64,000 nt of DNA. Origin: Dryocosmus kuriphilus (Eukaryota; Arthropoda; Insecta; Hymenoptera; Cynipidae). The position numbers were made by a program, and so were the translations under genes. Where the stretch lies: contig CM076195.1 of the NCBI GenBank assembly GCA_038277395.1, positions 16,686,535-16,750,534 of the forward strand, read 5' to 3'. Below, in pieces: positions 47,918 through 58,889 of this stretch. How positions within the stretch are numbered: the first letter of the stretch is position 1; each line of letters begins with the position of its first letter. The notes under the pieces are model-generated. The model was not told the DNA's origin, searched no databases, and worked only from the letters and a program-made list of their open reading frames with translations.

Positions 47918-48819
47918 AAAAATAATTAGAAAAGCAATTGTACAGCTCAGAATATGTATGTAAAAAATAATTTAAGTCAGTTCTGTGTATTTGCGAGATC
48001 TCTCACAATATGATTTTAGACATTAAAATAAGTGTATCATGTTTAACCTATTCTTGGTGTCACACAAAGCATGACATAAGCTTCCTGTCAACAAATATCA
48101 AAGAGAAATTCGCTAAGGAGTTAGTTAATGAAAAAGCAAAGAGATAACTGGAGATGAGTCGCGCATACCTATGGAATGTATGAACAGTAAATTTGTTGAT
48201 AAAGTCAAAGTCCTACGAATGTAGGTCTTACGTTTTACGAAATTCTTCGAAAAATATTACAACATGCCCCCTGAAATGCTATAACATAGATTTAAAGTGT
48301 TTTACGTATTGCGTTTGTCAGTAATAATCGAGGAGTGAACCTATTCTACAAATCTGAATTATTTATCCAACTATTGTGAGAAGCATCAAATCCTAACCTA
48401 ATTACAAACGGTCTATTTCCCAGCTCTATTACTTTTTTTCCGATAGATAAATATCGAAATGCTTGACTTTTGAAAGTGCTTCCAAGTAACTGATTCAATA
48501 TTTCTTATTTGACTTTACTATAAATAGCTCTGTTGTACAATCTGGATGCATGAAATTTCTCAAAATTTGATTATATTTACTGAGCAGGAAGAGGAGGTTG
48601 TGCGGTTAAATAAAATACTCAAAATTTGCATTCAGTGATAACAAGCCTTAGACCATCAGTTATAGAAAACTCTAAAACTAAAATGAGTCTCGTCCATTTT
48701 CTTTCCATGATAAACAAAATGAGTTCGGTTAAAAGAAATTAAGATGAATTATATTTGTATCATTAACTAGCACTTATAATGTTTAAAAATAACATTGAAT
48801 TTAACTTATTAAACGAACT

Positions 48820-49840
48820 ATATATTATCGATTAATAGAGAGACCTTGCACACTTAGTATCATGCTGAGTCTATTTTATCAGTTTTTATAAACAAAAGAG
48901 GTAAAATTTACAATCAAATATATTACGCGTGTTAAGTCTACTATTGGAAATAATAAACTGGCCTTTAATCTGCTAAAGAATCATCTAATAAAATCTTATT
49001 TAATAACACTAGCCTGTATTATTACATTAAGATTGAAATTATTTCAATGCATTATTTCTGTTTCACGTAACCGCAGTCAATCCACCAAATAAATCAGCTA
49101 CATACATTTTATAATTCACTGTAGGAAACTTTGAAATAATCTTTAACACATCAGAGTAATATGTTAAAAATCCAATTCATTTATCTGAAACCTTGCAATA
49201 ATAACATGATTAGTGAAGTATTGAAGATATTAAAATGAATCATTGACAATGACAAAATATTTTTCTTAGGTAAACATTGAACTCTGGTTAAAATAAATCT
49301 AGTTTATGAGATAAAAAAGGCGAACTATATGAATAATGAATACATTTGTACTATTGATTCCTATACTAATTAGAAAAAATGATTGATTTCTTGCATACAA
49401 GTACAAAGATTTTTGTTCAGTGATATTAAAAGTGAAATTAACCTCAGTTAACTATTAAAATATATATGAGGAAGAGGAGGTTTTGGGTAGGATTATTTTG
49501 TAGTTGAAACAAGCAGATACTGAAAAATGTTGGATTCAATTATTGCACACTCTAAATCGTATTTTAAAGCTTTAAAAGATGAGCTGATCTTCTCTTGCAC
49601 TAACTAAAATTAATTCAGATGAGCGGAGTGAAGAAGAAATACACGTACATTTTGAAAATTAGATTTATTTAATTTATTGCAATAAAATAAATGTAAAGAA
49701 CTACATATAACATTTTATATGTGATTCTTAAGTTATAAGTACAGGAAATGTTCAGTCCAATAATTCAAATGTTAATTCAATAATTAAAAATATTTAACCA
49801 ACAGTTGTTAAAGTCTTTACCCCAATTAATAAGAATATTA
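48820..49840. repeat. P2 interior: further copy of arm block, then AT-rich DNA
   Basis: 48820-49200 is another diverged copy of the block seen at 45480-45790 (GGTAAAATTTACAATCA, GGAAATAATAAAC, CCACCAAATAAATCAGCTAC). It has no partner at the corresponding place on the right side. From 49200 to 49840 nothing is recognised. Confidence 0.6.
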
Positions 49841-50149
49841 TCATTCGATAATGCTAGCCTTTCTTAGTTCATTAATGGTTGCAATTATTTTAAGCGACTT
49901 GTTTCTGTTTTTTTGGGATTGTGAAAGTGAGCGCAAATGATGTACCAATTTATTAGGATTTGCCCAGTAATGTGAACATTTTGCTTCTATATATTCAGAG
50001 GAAAAGTCATTTTCAACAGCATCTTCATCATCATCATCAACATCTTCATTATTGTTACCATCATCATCAGCTTCATTATTGATTGTCATGGATGGTGAGT
50101 TATCATGTTGATCAAATTCTTCTTTTTCATCTTCATCTTGTGACCCCAA
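49841..50149 (-). CDS. Acidic ORF with weak zinc-finger-like tail
   Basis: 102 codons from an ATG at 50149. Residues 3-50 are extremely acidic (runs of D/E with DEDEKEEFDQ and EDVDDDDEDAVEND). Then comes KCSHYWANPNKLVHHLRS, a possible degenerate finger, and a basic helical end (NRNKSLKIIATINELRKA). The DNA of this end matches diverged arm blocks (CTAGCCT...TTAATG near 45680, 7895 and 27880), so those blocks may be decayed 3' ends of the same gene. The upstream part may lie in another exon. Function not known. Confidence 0.4.
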   Translation of the reverse strand: MGSQDEDEKEEFDQHDNSPSMTINNEADDDGNNNEDVDDDDEDAVENDFSSEYIEAKCSHYWANPNKLVHHLRSLSQSQKNRNKSLKIIATINELRKASIIE

Positions 50150-50689
50150 TTACCTCCATTCATTGTGCATGAGCACAGAATCTTCTAGAATCTTCGTAAA
50201 AAACCAGACTGGTAAGTTATATAGTAGTCCTATTCAGTAGACGTCTGCTCAAATAATGATAGCAAAATTTAGATGTTAATATTTTTTTACTTTTTATACC
50301 TATTTGCATCATCTATCATTGAAAATAAAACTAATGATTAGACATGTAAAAAACGTTTGTAGTTTTAAGGATTAACCTAACTAGTGATTAACGAATGGTT
50401 AGCATGTATATCACAGGCATTTGCCACATATCCGTTAGGATTTAAAATGGTGTTTTTATATTCCAACATAATGCTGTACCCTAGTCTGACATTTCGGGAA
50501 ATCCTGAACAAGGCGGAAGCGCATACGTTGAATCGATGTTAAACAAATGTTGAGCCGTCGTCAAACCAAAGTTGAATAAACGTTAAATTAGCGTTAATTC
50601 AGCGTTGGTTCAAAGATGGTTCAACGCTGGTTCAGCATTGCACAAAAATTGATTACATATCTGATATGTCAAGCCTAATCACTTTACAT

Positions 50690-50900
50690 ATACTTTATTG
50701 CCACGTTTCTTGATTACTTTTTTCCACAAGGTATACGTCTTGATGCTTCTCTTTGAAAAGTTCCTGTTCATAGAATCCGCCAGCGATAGTTTGCTCTTAG
50801 TAGTCCTTGTGCTTGTATGCCGCTGGATTATTGGATATGACTTGATTCACAGGTTTATATCTCTCTTGTCCAGTTGGGAGGTGTATACTTTAATTTACCT
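50690..50900 (-). pseudogene. Polinton-type integrase C-terminal tail
   Basis: The minus strand reads KLKYTPPNWTRE, then after a shift YKHKDY, a stop, AGGFYEQELFKEKHQDVYLV, and after one extra A VIKKRGNKVYVK with a stop for the next Trp position. The order YTPNW - TY..KDY - FYEQEL - DVYLVEKVxxxRGNKxxVKWLG is the chromodomain-like end of Maverick/Polinton integrases (relatives of C. elegans F54H12.3). The catalytic core is absent. This is the best evidence that P2 is a Polinton. It has at least two frameshifts and two stops. Confidence 0.75.
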
Positions 50901-51118
50901 TCATAATAATTAACGTCTAGAGTTTATTACATAACGCCATATACATAGAGAGATGTCGATTGCGCAGGCGCAAAGTTATTGTCACGTAAAACATAACCTC
51001 TAATCTTAAACCAAAGACCGAGTCGCCTTATTTTATTATGTAGATGACGCCAATATAGCTCTAAGGGTTCTGCAACTCAGGCGGTCAGACGAGAGAGCTT
51101 TCATACCATTTTTCCTCT

Positions 51119-51345
51119 TCCAATGTTCCCTGAAATTTCAAAATTACGATCTGTTCAATCAAATCATACCATTTTCCCTGTTCCAACTCTAAAAATATTC
51201 CCTAAAATTTAAAAATCACAATTTGTGCAATCAAATCACACCATTTTCCCTGTTCCAACTCTACAAACGTTACCTGAAATTTCAAAATTACAATTTATTC
51301 AATCAAATCATACCATTTTCCCTGTTCCAACTCTAAAAACTTTCC
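51119..51345. repeat. 72 bp tandem repeat, three copies
   Basis: AATCAAATC followed by ACCATTTTCCCTGTTCCAAC occurs at 51157, 51229 and 51301, i.e. exactly every 72 bp. Confidence 0.9.
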
Positions 51346-51351
51346 CAAGAA

Positions 51352-51557
51352 ATTTATTTTCCCCCTTTCCAGTTAATAAAACTGAGGACAATTTTTTCCC
51401 CCTCTTCAGCTGAGAAAACTGAGGACAATATTTTCCCCCTTTCCAGCTGATAAAACTGAGCAGTGTGAGGTGGATGAGGACCATGTGCAAGCTCATAATC
51501 CTCATCCGCCTTGTCCTCATACTGCTCAGTTTTATCAGCTGGAAAGGGGGAAAATAT
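51352..51557. repeat. 38 bp repeats leading into a perfect 37 bp hairpin
   Basis: Three copies of TTTTCCCCCT..CCAG(C/T)T..TAAAACTGAG run from 51352. The last one (51428-51464) has a perfect 37 bp inverse at 51521-51557. The 56 bp loop holds its own inverted pair GGATGAGGA/TCCTCATCC. The whole structure can form a long cruciform. Confidence 0.9.
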
Positions 51558-51915
51558 ATATTTTTTAATATATATTTTCGTATGCTTCTTCATAGTACGT
51601 GTAAGCATTCATTTGTTTTGGCATTTCAACTGTTTTAACGACGACGCTCACTTCATTCTCCGCTTTTTTTCGGTTGAAAAGACTGGTCGCGTGTTGTGTT
51701 ATCTTCTTTCGATAATCATACTTTTGTAGGATTATTTACTTTTTTTTACAGAATATCAATAAAAGCTTTGGCATAGTCCTCAGAATATTTACAGCGCTTC
51801 TCGAATTTCGTGCTTTTTTTGTAATCGTATGTTCATTATTTAAACTTGCTTTTATTATTAAAGCTTAATTTATTAGTCAAACTTTTTATGCTAGGTTTCA
51901 AACAAATTTCGCAAT

Positions 51916-52839
51916 GTGGCTGATACTTACCTTTGTGAAATCGTTGATATGATACTAATTTTAGGGGAATGTTACGTTAACTACGCCGCTGCATCAAGAG
52001 TTTACGCTGAACGACTTCCAGATAGAAGGCATCCTTTCAGACTAACAATAAGAACATTGACTGAAAGAGCTTGCAATGGGATTCTTCTTCGTGAACGCCA
52101 ACATAAAGAGTACGAAGAGAATGATGCACGAGCTCTAACAGTATCAAGAATTTTAAGATCTCTGAACTATCATGCTTACCACATTGCTCTAACGCAAGAC
52201 CTCAGGCCTCATCATATTTTAGCGCGTTTTAATTTTTATCAATGGGCTTTGCAGATGGTGCAGAATGATCCTAGTTTTTCTCGACATGTACTTTTCTCAG
52301 ATGAAAGTCAATTCTACAGCGATGGACAGCTCAATAGACATAACTGTCATTATTGGTCGGACGAAAATCCTCACTGGTACAGACCGATGGATCATCAACA
52401 TTGATGGAGTGTTATGGTGTGGTGTGGAATAGTAAATGGCTATGTAATTGGACCCTACTTTTTTGACGGAAACGTTGACAGACATGCATACTTAGAGTTG
52501 TTAAGGGGCCATTTACCAGGACTATTGGAGAACGTTAACTTAGCAACAAGACAAAGAATGTGGTTTCAACAAGATGGTGCTCCGCCACATTTTGCACTCA
52601 TCGTACCTGCCTGCTCACTAGATCTAACATCACCTGATTTCTTTCTATGGAGTTATATTAAAAATGTATTGTTTGCTCAGTGACCTACAACAAGAGAAGA
52701 TCTGATGAAAAGGATTCGAACAGCCTGCGCAGCTATTTCTCGAAAAACTTTGCTCAAAACTGTAAGCGGTTTTGAAAGACGTCTACGTTTGTATCTTGAA
52801 GCTAATGGAGAGCATTTTGAACATTTCATCCGTGGCTGA
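51916..52839 (+). pseudogene. Tc1/mariner-like (DUF4817-type) transposase, decayed
   Basis: One frame from MADTYLCEIVDM, broken only by stops at 52402 and 52681. The N terminus has YAERLPDRRHP, typical of insect DUF4817 helix-turn-helix transposases. The catalytic part has VLFSDESQF, YWSDENPHW, MVWCGIVNGYVIGPYFF, WFQQDGAPPHF and SPDFFLW. Part of the DNA-binding middle and a segment before SPDFF are missing, so it is shortened (308 codons including stops). It ends NGEHFEHFIRG-stop. No terminal repeats were found around it. It may be a separate insertion in P2. Confidence 0.8.
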
Positions 52840-52858
52840 TTGTAACACAGGCAGCAAT

Positions 52859-52982
52859 GGTGAGAGGCAAGGGGGCTCATGAAAAATAAGCACCCCAAAC
52901 GTGAGAGGCAAGGGGACTCACGGTAAACAAGCACCCCAAACGTGAGAGGCAAGGGGACTCACGGTATATAAGCACCCGAAAG
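52859..52982. repeat. 41 bp tandem repeat, three copies
   Basis: Units of GTGAGAGGCAAGGGGACTCA + CGGTAAACAAGCACCCCAAAC, with few differences. They start immediately downstream of the transposase relic. Confidence 0.9.
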
Positions 52983-53515
52983 GAAACAGAACCTACTACG
53001 TCCACGTCGTTGTTTCCGGGTAACGCTAAAAGTAAGATTCTAAGAGCTTTTTAAACAGTTGCCCTTCATTCGACTTTTCTTGAAAAGACCTTTTTTGCCT
53101 TTTAACCTTTAAATGACCTTGACAATTTACATGCAGGTCACACTTTTACATTCTATCGACTTGTTAAAAGCATCTTGATCCTTTGCTATTCTCAGAAAAT
53201 CAATTAATTCAAAAAAAGAGCATATGACCGTTTTTAGACACTTTACCTTAATATTTTATCTTTCTAATGTCACAAAAGCAAATTTCTTATAAGATATTTT
53301 TGACGTAAAATTTTCCGCTCTTTCCAAATCCGGAGTCAAAAATTTTAAAAAGTCATCTTGACCCTCAAATGACCTTCAAAATTGACCTCAAGGTCAAAAT
53401 TGATGGTACAGTTAATTGATGGTCCTGGTTAACCTTTGTCCGAACCATTTTTTTGTAGATAAAATATTTTAGAAGATATTTGGGGTGATAGATTAAAAGG
53501 GGACAACGTGTTTAC
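52983..53515. other. P2 interior, no gene
   Basis: Contains several AAATGACCTT and CAAGGTCA words in both orientations (53105, 53375-53400). Otherwise featureless. Confidence 0.4.
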
Positions 53516-54411
53516 AGTTCGTTTGATAAGTTAAATTCAATGTGATTTTTAAACATTATAAATGCTAGTTTATGATACATATATAATACATCTTAATTTC
53601 TTTTAACCGAACTCATTTTGTTTATTATAGAAGAAAAATGTACGAGACTCTTTTTAGTTTTAGAGTTTTCTATAACTGGTGGTCTAAGGCTTGTTATCAC
53701 TGAATGCAAATTTTCAGTATTTTATTTAACTACAACCTCCTCTTCCTCCTCAGTAAATATAAACAAGTTTTGAGAAAGTTCATGTATCCAGATTGGACAA
53801 CAGAATTATTTATAGTAAAATCAAATAAGAAATATTGAATCAGTTACTTAGAAGCACTTTCAAAAGTCAAACAGTTCTCTATTTATCTGGCTGAAAAAAG
53901 TAATAAAAGCTGGGAAATAAACCATTTATAAATAGGTTAGGATTTAATGCTTCTCATAACAGTTGGATAAATAATTCGGATTTGTAAAATAGGTTCACTC
54001 TTCGATTATTACTGACAAACGCATTACTTAAAACACTTTAAATCTATGTTATAGCATTTCAGGGGGTACGGCGTAACATTTTTCGAAGAATTTCGTAAAA
54101 CGTAAGACCTACATTCGTAGGACTTTGACTTTATCAACAAATTTACTGTTTATACATTCCATAGGTATGCGCCACTCATCTCCAGTTATCTCTTTGCTTT
54201 TTCATTAACTAACTACTTAGCGAATTTCTCTTTGATATTTGTTGACAGGAAGCTGATGTCATACTTTGTGTGACACCAAGAATAGGTTAAACATGATACA
54301 CTTATTTTAATGTCTAAAGTCATATTGCGAGAGATCTCGCAAATACACAGAAATGACTTAAATTATTTTTTACATATTCTGAGCTGTACAATTGCTTTTC
54401 TAATTATTTTT

Positions 54412-54594
54412 CTATTTAGCATGGACATTAACCCTTTTCCCAAGAATCACATTATTATCCTTGCAAAACTTCTGTAAGATTGAGAATTTATTATTTACGT
54501 ATAATTCTAATGATCTCTCAGATGACGTTATAGGATTTTGGGGATATCATGTAATATTTTGAAAGAGTTTGGAAAATGTAATTCTTACTTTCAT
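54412..54594 (-). pseudogene. 60-codon arm ORF, right copy (nonsense)
   Basis: Mirror of 47735-47917 with identical length. Codon 17 is TGA. Otherwise it differs at only a few residues and keeps the GKRVNVHAK end. Confidence 0.45.
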
Positions 54595-55625
54595 TATTGA
54601 ACTTAAAATTTTTCAACAATTAAGTAAAATATTTTTTTAGGCGACATAACTGCAACCTAAGAAGAACAGAGAGACTTCTGTCTAAAAATAAGAGAGAGAG
54701 AGAGAGGGAGAGGGGGATATAGAGAGAGATAGAGAGAGAGAGAGAGAAAGAGAGAGGCGTTTAAAGAAGAACGAGTGTGAAACCTGTTAATAAAATGCAT
54801 GTCATTTTGTATCTCAAGCTTTGGGAATGCTGATACTATATTACGTATTTAGCATAAACAGGTAAACGCACTGATTTAAAGTGGTGCCACAAATCATAAA
54901 ACCTTCAATAAAATGCATTCTGGTATTGCAGTAGTTTATATGACCTGGGATTATTATTATTATTTTTGGGTAGCTACCTATAGGATTTTCTACAAGCTTA
55001 TCGAAACCATGTATTTGTATATATCCTCAACTAATGTATGTACTATCTTCGTTTATCAATATATCTCCCTCTTTATTTTAAAGTTATAGAAAGTTCTATG
55101 TACATCATAAATACTCCGACGCGTTACAAAAGTACAATGTCAGCAACCCACCGTACTTAGTTACTGATTGAATGACACTTTAGCACAGACACGAACCATC
55201 ATCATCGTCTGTTGGTAAATGATTTTTTTTACAAAAATTTAGAGTGGACATGAACCGCCATCGTCTGTCAGTTACTGATTAATTCTACAGGCATTCAGCA
55301 CTGACACGAACCATCATCGTCCTTGGATTACTGATTAACTTTGCAGACATTTAGCCTGAAACAGAACCCTTCCACCGAACTCTGGTTTTACAAACATTTA
55401 GCTTGGAACAAAACCCTGCCCCTGAAATGTATATCTCAGCAACCCGCCGTAATTGATTACTGACTGAATTTCATTTCAGTAGGGACACAAACCATCATCA
55501 CCTGTCGGTCACTGATTAATTTTACAGACACACATTTAGCATAGACACGAACCATCGGTAAATGACTGGTTTTACCTTCGTCAAATTCCTACATAAACTC
55601 CTAGCAGTGAAGCTTCAAGGACGCT

Positions 55626-55817
55626 TTGAACTATGAAACCTGTCGATGCATGTTGGCCACTATCAAGAAGTCGGGAATCGCCGATACAATCTACCTGGAA
55701 GGTTATAGAAAAATTCTCTATGGAAACTTCCTGCGCAGTACTTTCGAGTCCTTAATGCGTTCCCTGATGTCAAATAAAACTACTATTAGTGCTGTTATCT
55801 CATTTTCGGTGTGGTGA
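55626..55817 (+). CDS. 63-codon arm ORF, right copy
   Basis: Mirror of the left-arm ORF at 46643-46834 (MNYETCRCMLATIKKS...ISFSVW). Same length, no stop. No recognised domain. Confidence 0.35.
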   Translation: MNYETCRCMLATIKKSGIADTIYLEGYRKILYGNFLRSTFESLMRSLMSNKTTISAVISFSVW

Positions 55818-57112
55818 AATTAGCCGACTTTAATAGTAAGTATCTCTCAGTCATTTCTAATTTTTATTTTTTTTCCGTAAGTGATATGAATAAGACACAG
55901 TCAATAATTAATTTCCATGGTTGAATTTTCAACATAACTTTTTCTTTTAAAAACTTGTTAAATTAGTTACACAGACACACACGCGCGCGCGCGCACGCAC
56001 ACGCACACAGTGAAGTACAGACAACTAACCTGAAACAGAACCCTTCCATCTACAAAATTTAGTTTACAGCTCGGCAACCCGCCTTACTTGGTTGAATTCA
56101 GACACTTACCATCATCGCCTCATTCCTAACTTACTGATTATTGCCTGCAGCTCGGCAGCCCTCCTTACCTTTTGAAAAGTTCTTTAGTGTATCATTTAGA
56201 TCAGTTTGAGAAACTGTTTTGTAAGAATTAAAATTTTGCCCGTTTTTAAGTATCTCTTACAGTGTTCGATATATTTGCAAATTTTTGAATTTTTCTTTGT
56301 GTATCATTTAGATCTATCCGAAAAACATCCCTTTTTCTAAATACATTTTTGTCATATCTTTTACCGTTTTCGAGTATTGCAAGGTGTTAGTTAAGTGAAT
56401 TGAATTTTTAGCATATTACTTTCTCGTGTTAAAGAATATTTCAAACTTTCTTACAGTGGATTATAAAATATATATGTAGCAGATTCATTTGGTAGATTGG
56501 TTGTGGTCACTTGAAACAAAAAATAATGCCTTCAAATAATTTCAATGATTAATTAAGTAAAAGAGGTTAGCGTTATTAAATAATACTTTTATTAGCTAAT
56601 TTTTAACATCTTAAAAGCTCGTTTATTATTTCCAACAGTAGAATTAACACATTTAATGTACATAATTGTAAATTTTATCTCGTTAATTTATAAAAAGTGA
56701 TAAAATAGACCCCACGTGGTACCATGTATGCAATGTCTTGCTATTACTCTATAATATATAGTTCTTTTATTAAGTTAAATTCAATGTGGTTTTTTAAACA
56801 TTATAAGTACTACTCATCTTCATTTCTTTTACCGAACTCATTTCGCTTATTACTAAAATGTTAGAGATCTAAGAATTGTAATAATATAACCATGACAATA
56901 ATGAAAAATGCATTCTACCTTAAACATTTCACACTCAGAGCATCGAGAGACTTTGAAACTTTGCGATGAGTAGAAACTTTCGATATTGTCTAAGTTAACT
57001 TTTTCAATGATGGATTTTCAGCTGAATTTCACACACGCTCTAACATCGAGGGACTTTCAACCATTCCTATGGGTAGAAACTTTCGATATTGTTTAAAAAC
57101 TCGTTAGATTAG

Positions 57113-57157
<45 letters not shown>

Positions 57158-57392
57158 CAAACACACGCCCGCGCTTATTGAGGTACAGACATTTTACCTG
57201 AAACAGAACCCTTCCACCAAACTTTCGTTTTTACAATCATTTAGCCTGCAGTTCGGCAACCCGCCTTACTTGAAAGAATTCCGACACTTACCTCCATAGC
57301 CTGTTGGTAAATGGTTTTATCACTGACACAAGCCTTCATCACACTGATCAATTTAACACGCACACGAACGCTACATTACCGACTAACGGCAA

Positions 57393-57640
57393 ATGATTCG
57401 TTTCACATTTACTGGATTTCTACATTACCGATTGATGGTAACTCCTTGCCACAGATTCCTACCTTGCCGACTGGTGGCAACAAACTGCCATGTTTCTAGT
57501 ACATCCAGAAACCCTACCTTACCGACCGAGGTTAATACCAGCTGTCGATACTTAGCACGGACAGAAACCACTGAGGGAGTAGTGGCGCCAACTGTCGGCG
57601 GCAGCGCGAAGCTTGTCGTGGTGATGCAGAACATACACTG
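57393..57640 (+). repeat. Subterminal repeats at the P2 right end (mirror at 44620-44859)
   Basis: Copies of a ~30 bp motif containing TACCGA(C/T)TGATGGTAAC-like words lie within 250 bp of the end in both arms. They keep a frame open on the outward-to-inward strand in both arms, but that frame is driven by the repeat. Subterminal repeats of this kind often bind the transposition machinery. Confidence 0.5.
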
Positions 57641-57659
57641 CTATACTGCTTTGGTTAAT

Positions 57660-58379
57660 TTGCAATTGAGGTAAAACGTAATATTAAATTTGGAAACTGC
57701 GTATTTGAAGTTAAATTATTATTTGCACGAGGGGAATTTTTTTGTGAGCCGAGAAATTCCCTCCACTAATATCTTGAATAGCAAAAAATAAAATAATTAT
57801 TCGCCAATCCAAGTCTGTCGAATCTAAAAAGAAAAGAAAATTGAAAGAAGAAAAAAATCAACTTTAAAGCACCCTACAATGCTGTATCCGATCTATAATA
57901 AAGTATGCATTGATTTCCAGTAATGGATACATAAATTCAAAATTTTTATTTATATCCACGGACAGTCAAAAGAGATTTTTATTGCGCGCCCATAATTTGC
58001 CGCAGAAAGAAAATATAGACGATATAGTGCGGGAGTTTACCAAGAAGGGGAAAAGGGACGTGGACGCCGAGAATAAGGGAGAAGGGGTGAACACAGTGAG
58101 TAAATGGGGTGTGAAAATCGTTTATTACTACTTACAGAGAAGGTGAGCCTTCCGGAGGGTGACGTGCACCTGAAGCAAGGCTGATCCTGGAGAGGTACCG
58201 GGTCGAAGCTGCCGGTATGTCTCCCCTGTATTGCGGCGCTATCAGAGCAACGATCGCGAAGAAAAATTCGGTCTGTCGGAGTTTGAAGTCGCATATTTTT
58301 TTTAAATCTATACGGTCTGTTGTTGGCAAATGAGTCGTGGGTTACGCAACTCAGTCTAGGTACCAATTTTTTGCAGAAT
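57660..58379. other. No recognised gene
   Basis: AT-rich DNA just outside P2. It may include the far 3' end of the minus-strand Gypsy fragment that follows. Confidence 0.4.
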
Positions 58380-58835
58380 CGACAAGGAATTTCACCTATG
58401 CTTTTCCTTTAAGGTTTTTCAGTTCATAAATTGTGGCTGAGAGTTTCTTTTTTATAATAAAAATACCTTCAAATTGATCGAAGCATTTCCCTGCTTTTTC
58501 TCCGCTTTATTTCACAGTTTGATTACCTTTTTAAGGACCATATCTTCTATTTTATATTATAATTGTCTTCTTCTGAAATTGTACCTAGTAGCCTGTTTAT
58601 TATTTGCTTCGATCAAATTATTGTCATTGTCTGGGTACGCTTTGATGAGTTGTTTAATTGTACTAGTATATATTTCCGTGGGGTTTGCTTGAGGGTAGTA
58701 TTTTGGTGTTTTCGCGTGTCGAATACCGAACCTTTCCGTAAGTTCTCACATGTCTTTATTTACATATTCTATGCCATTGTCCGTGCGGAGAATCCGCGGT
58801 GTTTCCCAACAGGAAATGACGCGTCTATAAAACTC
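58380..58835 (-). pseudogene. Gypsy-type integrase fragment
   Basis: The minus-strand frame from about 58805 reads PRILRTDNGIEYVNKDM, stop, ELTERFGIRHAKTPKYYPQA, then NPTE. This is the DNG and YPQANPTE signature of retroviral-type integrases with catalytic Asp present. It continues with IKQLIKAYPDND, ATRYNFRRRQL, EDMVLKK and (shifted) AT-YELKNLKGK. That matches the family's C-terminal YNxRRR and GDxVLKK elements. There are at least one stop in the core and later shifts. It differs in sequence from the Gypsy piece at 31.7-35 kb, so it is a separate element. Confidence 0.82.
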
Positions 58836-58889
58836 TGAATTCCATTTGCTTTTTAGATTGGGAAAAAAGATAGACTTAAATATAATTGG

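Larger units (their letters stand above)
44605..48819. repeat. P2 left inverted arm
   Basis: Outside to inside: subterminal CCGACTGATGGTAAC-type repeats, a GT microsatellite (about 45085-45132), AATATCGAAAGTTTCTAC twice, and a block with ATTATAGAGTAATAG. That block is duplicated in this arm only (about 45790-46205). Then come minisatellites with TTAATCAGT (about 46880-47210) and modules shared with P1. It ends at AACGAACT, where identity with the other arm stops. Confidence 0.85.
50901..51915. other. P2 interior without gene; minisatellites and hairpin
   Basis: Contains the repeats listed separately. No coding sequence was recognised between the integrase tail and the transposase relic. A stretch at 50520-50640, on the other side of the integrase tail, is rich in GTTGAA/AACGTT words. 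Confidence 0.45.
44605..57650. mobile_element. Polinton-related element P2 with ~4.1 kb inverted arms
   Basis: The element is flanked by TTGGTTAAT on the left (44596-44604) and right (57651-57659). Ends are AGTATAGCAGTGTA at the left and, inverted, AGCAGTATAGCAGTGTA at the right, so the left end lacks three bases. Arms run 44605-48819 and 53516-57650. A Polinton-type integrase tail lies in the middle, and arm modules match P1. The nine-base direct repeat is longer than the six bases usual for Polintons. The element is dead: no polymerase, capsid, ATPase or protease is seen, and the integrase is broken. Confidence 0.75.
53516..57650. repeat. P2 right inverted arm
   Basis: Inverse of 44605-48819. 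It lacks the internal duplication of the left arm but has a private duplication of the CA-microsatellite block at about 55970-56060 (main run 57115-57154). It begins AGTTCGTTTGATAAG and ends CTATACTGCT. Confidence 0.85.

Noticed and set aside
51916..52839. The DUF4817-type transposase as the mover of P2
   Set aside because: Tc1/mariner-type enzymes use TA targets and short ends; P2 has a nine-base flanking repeat, long arms and a Polinton integrase tail.
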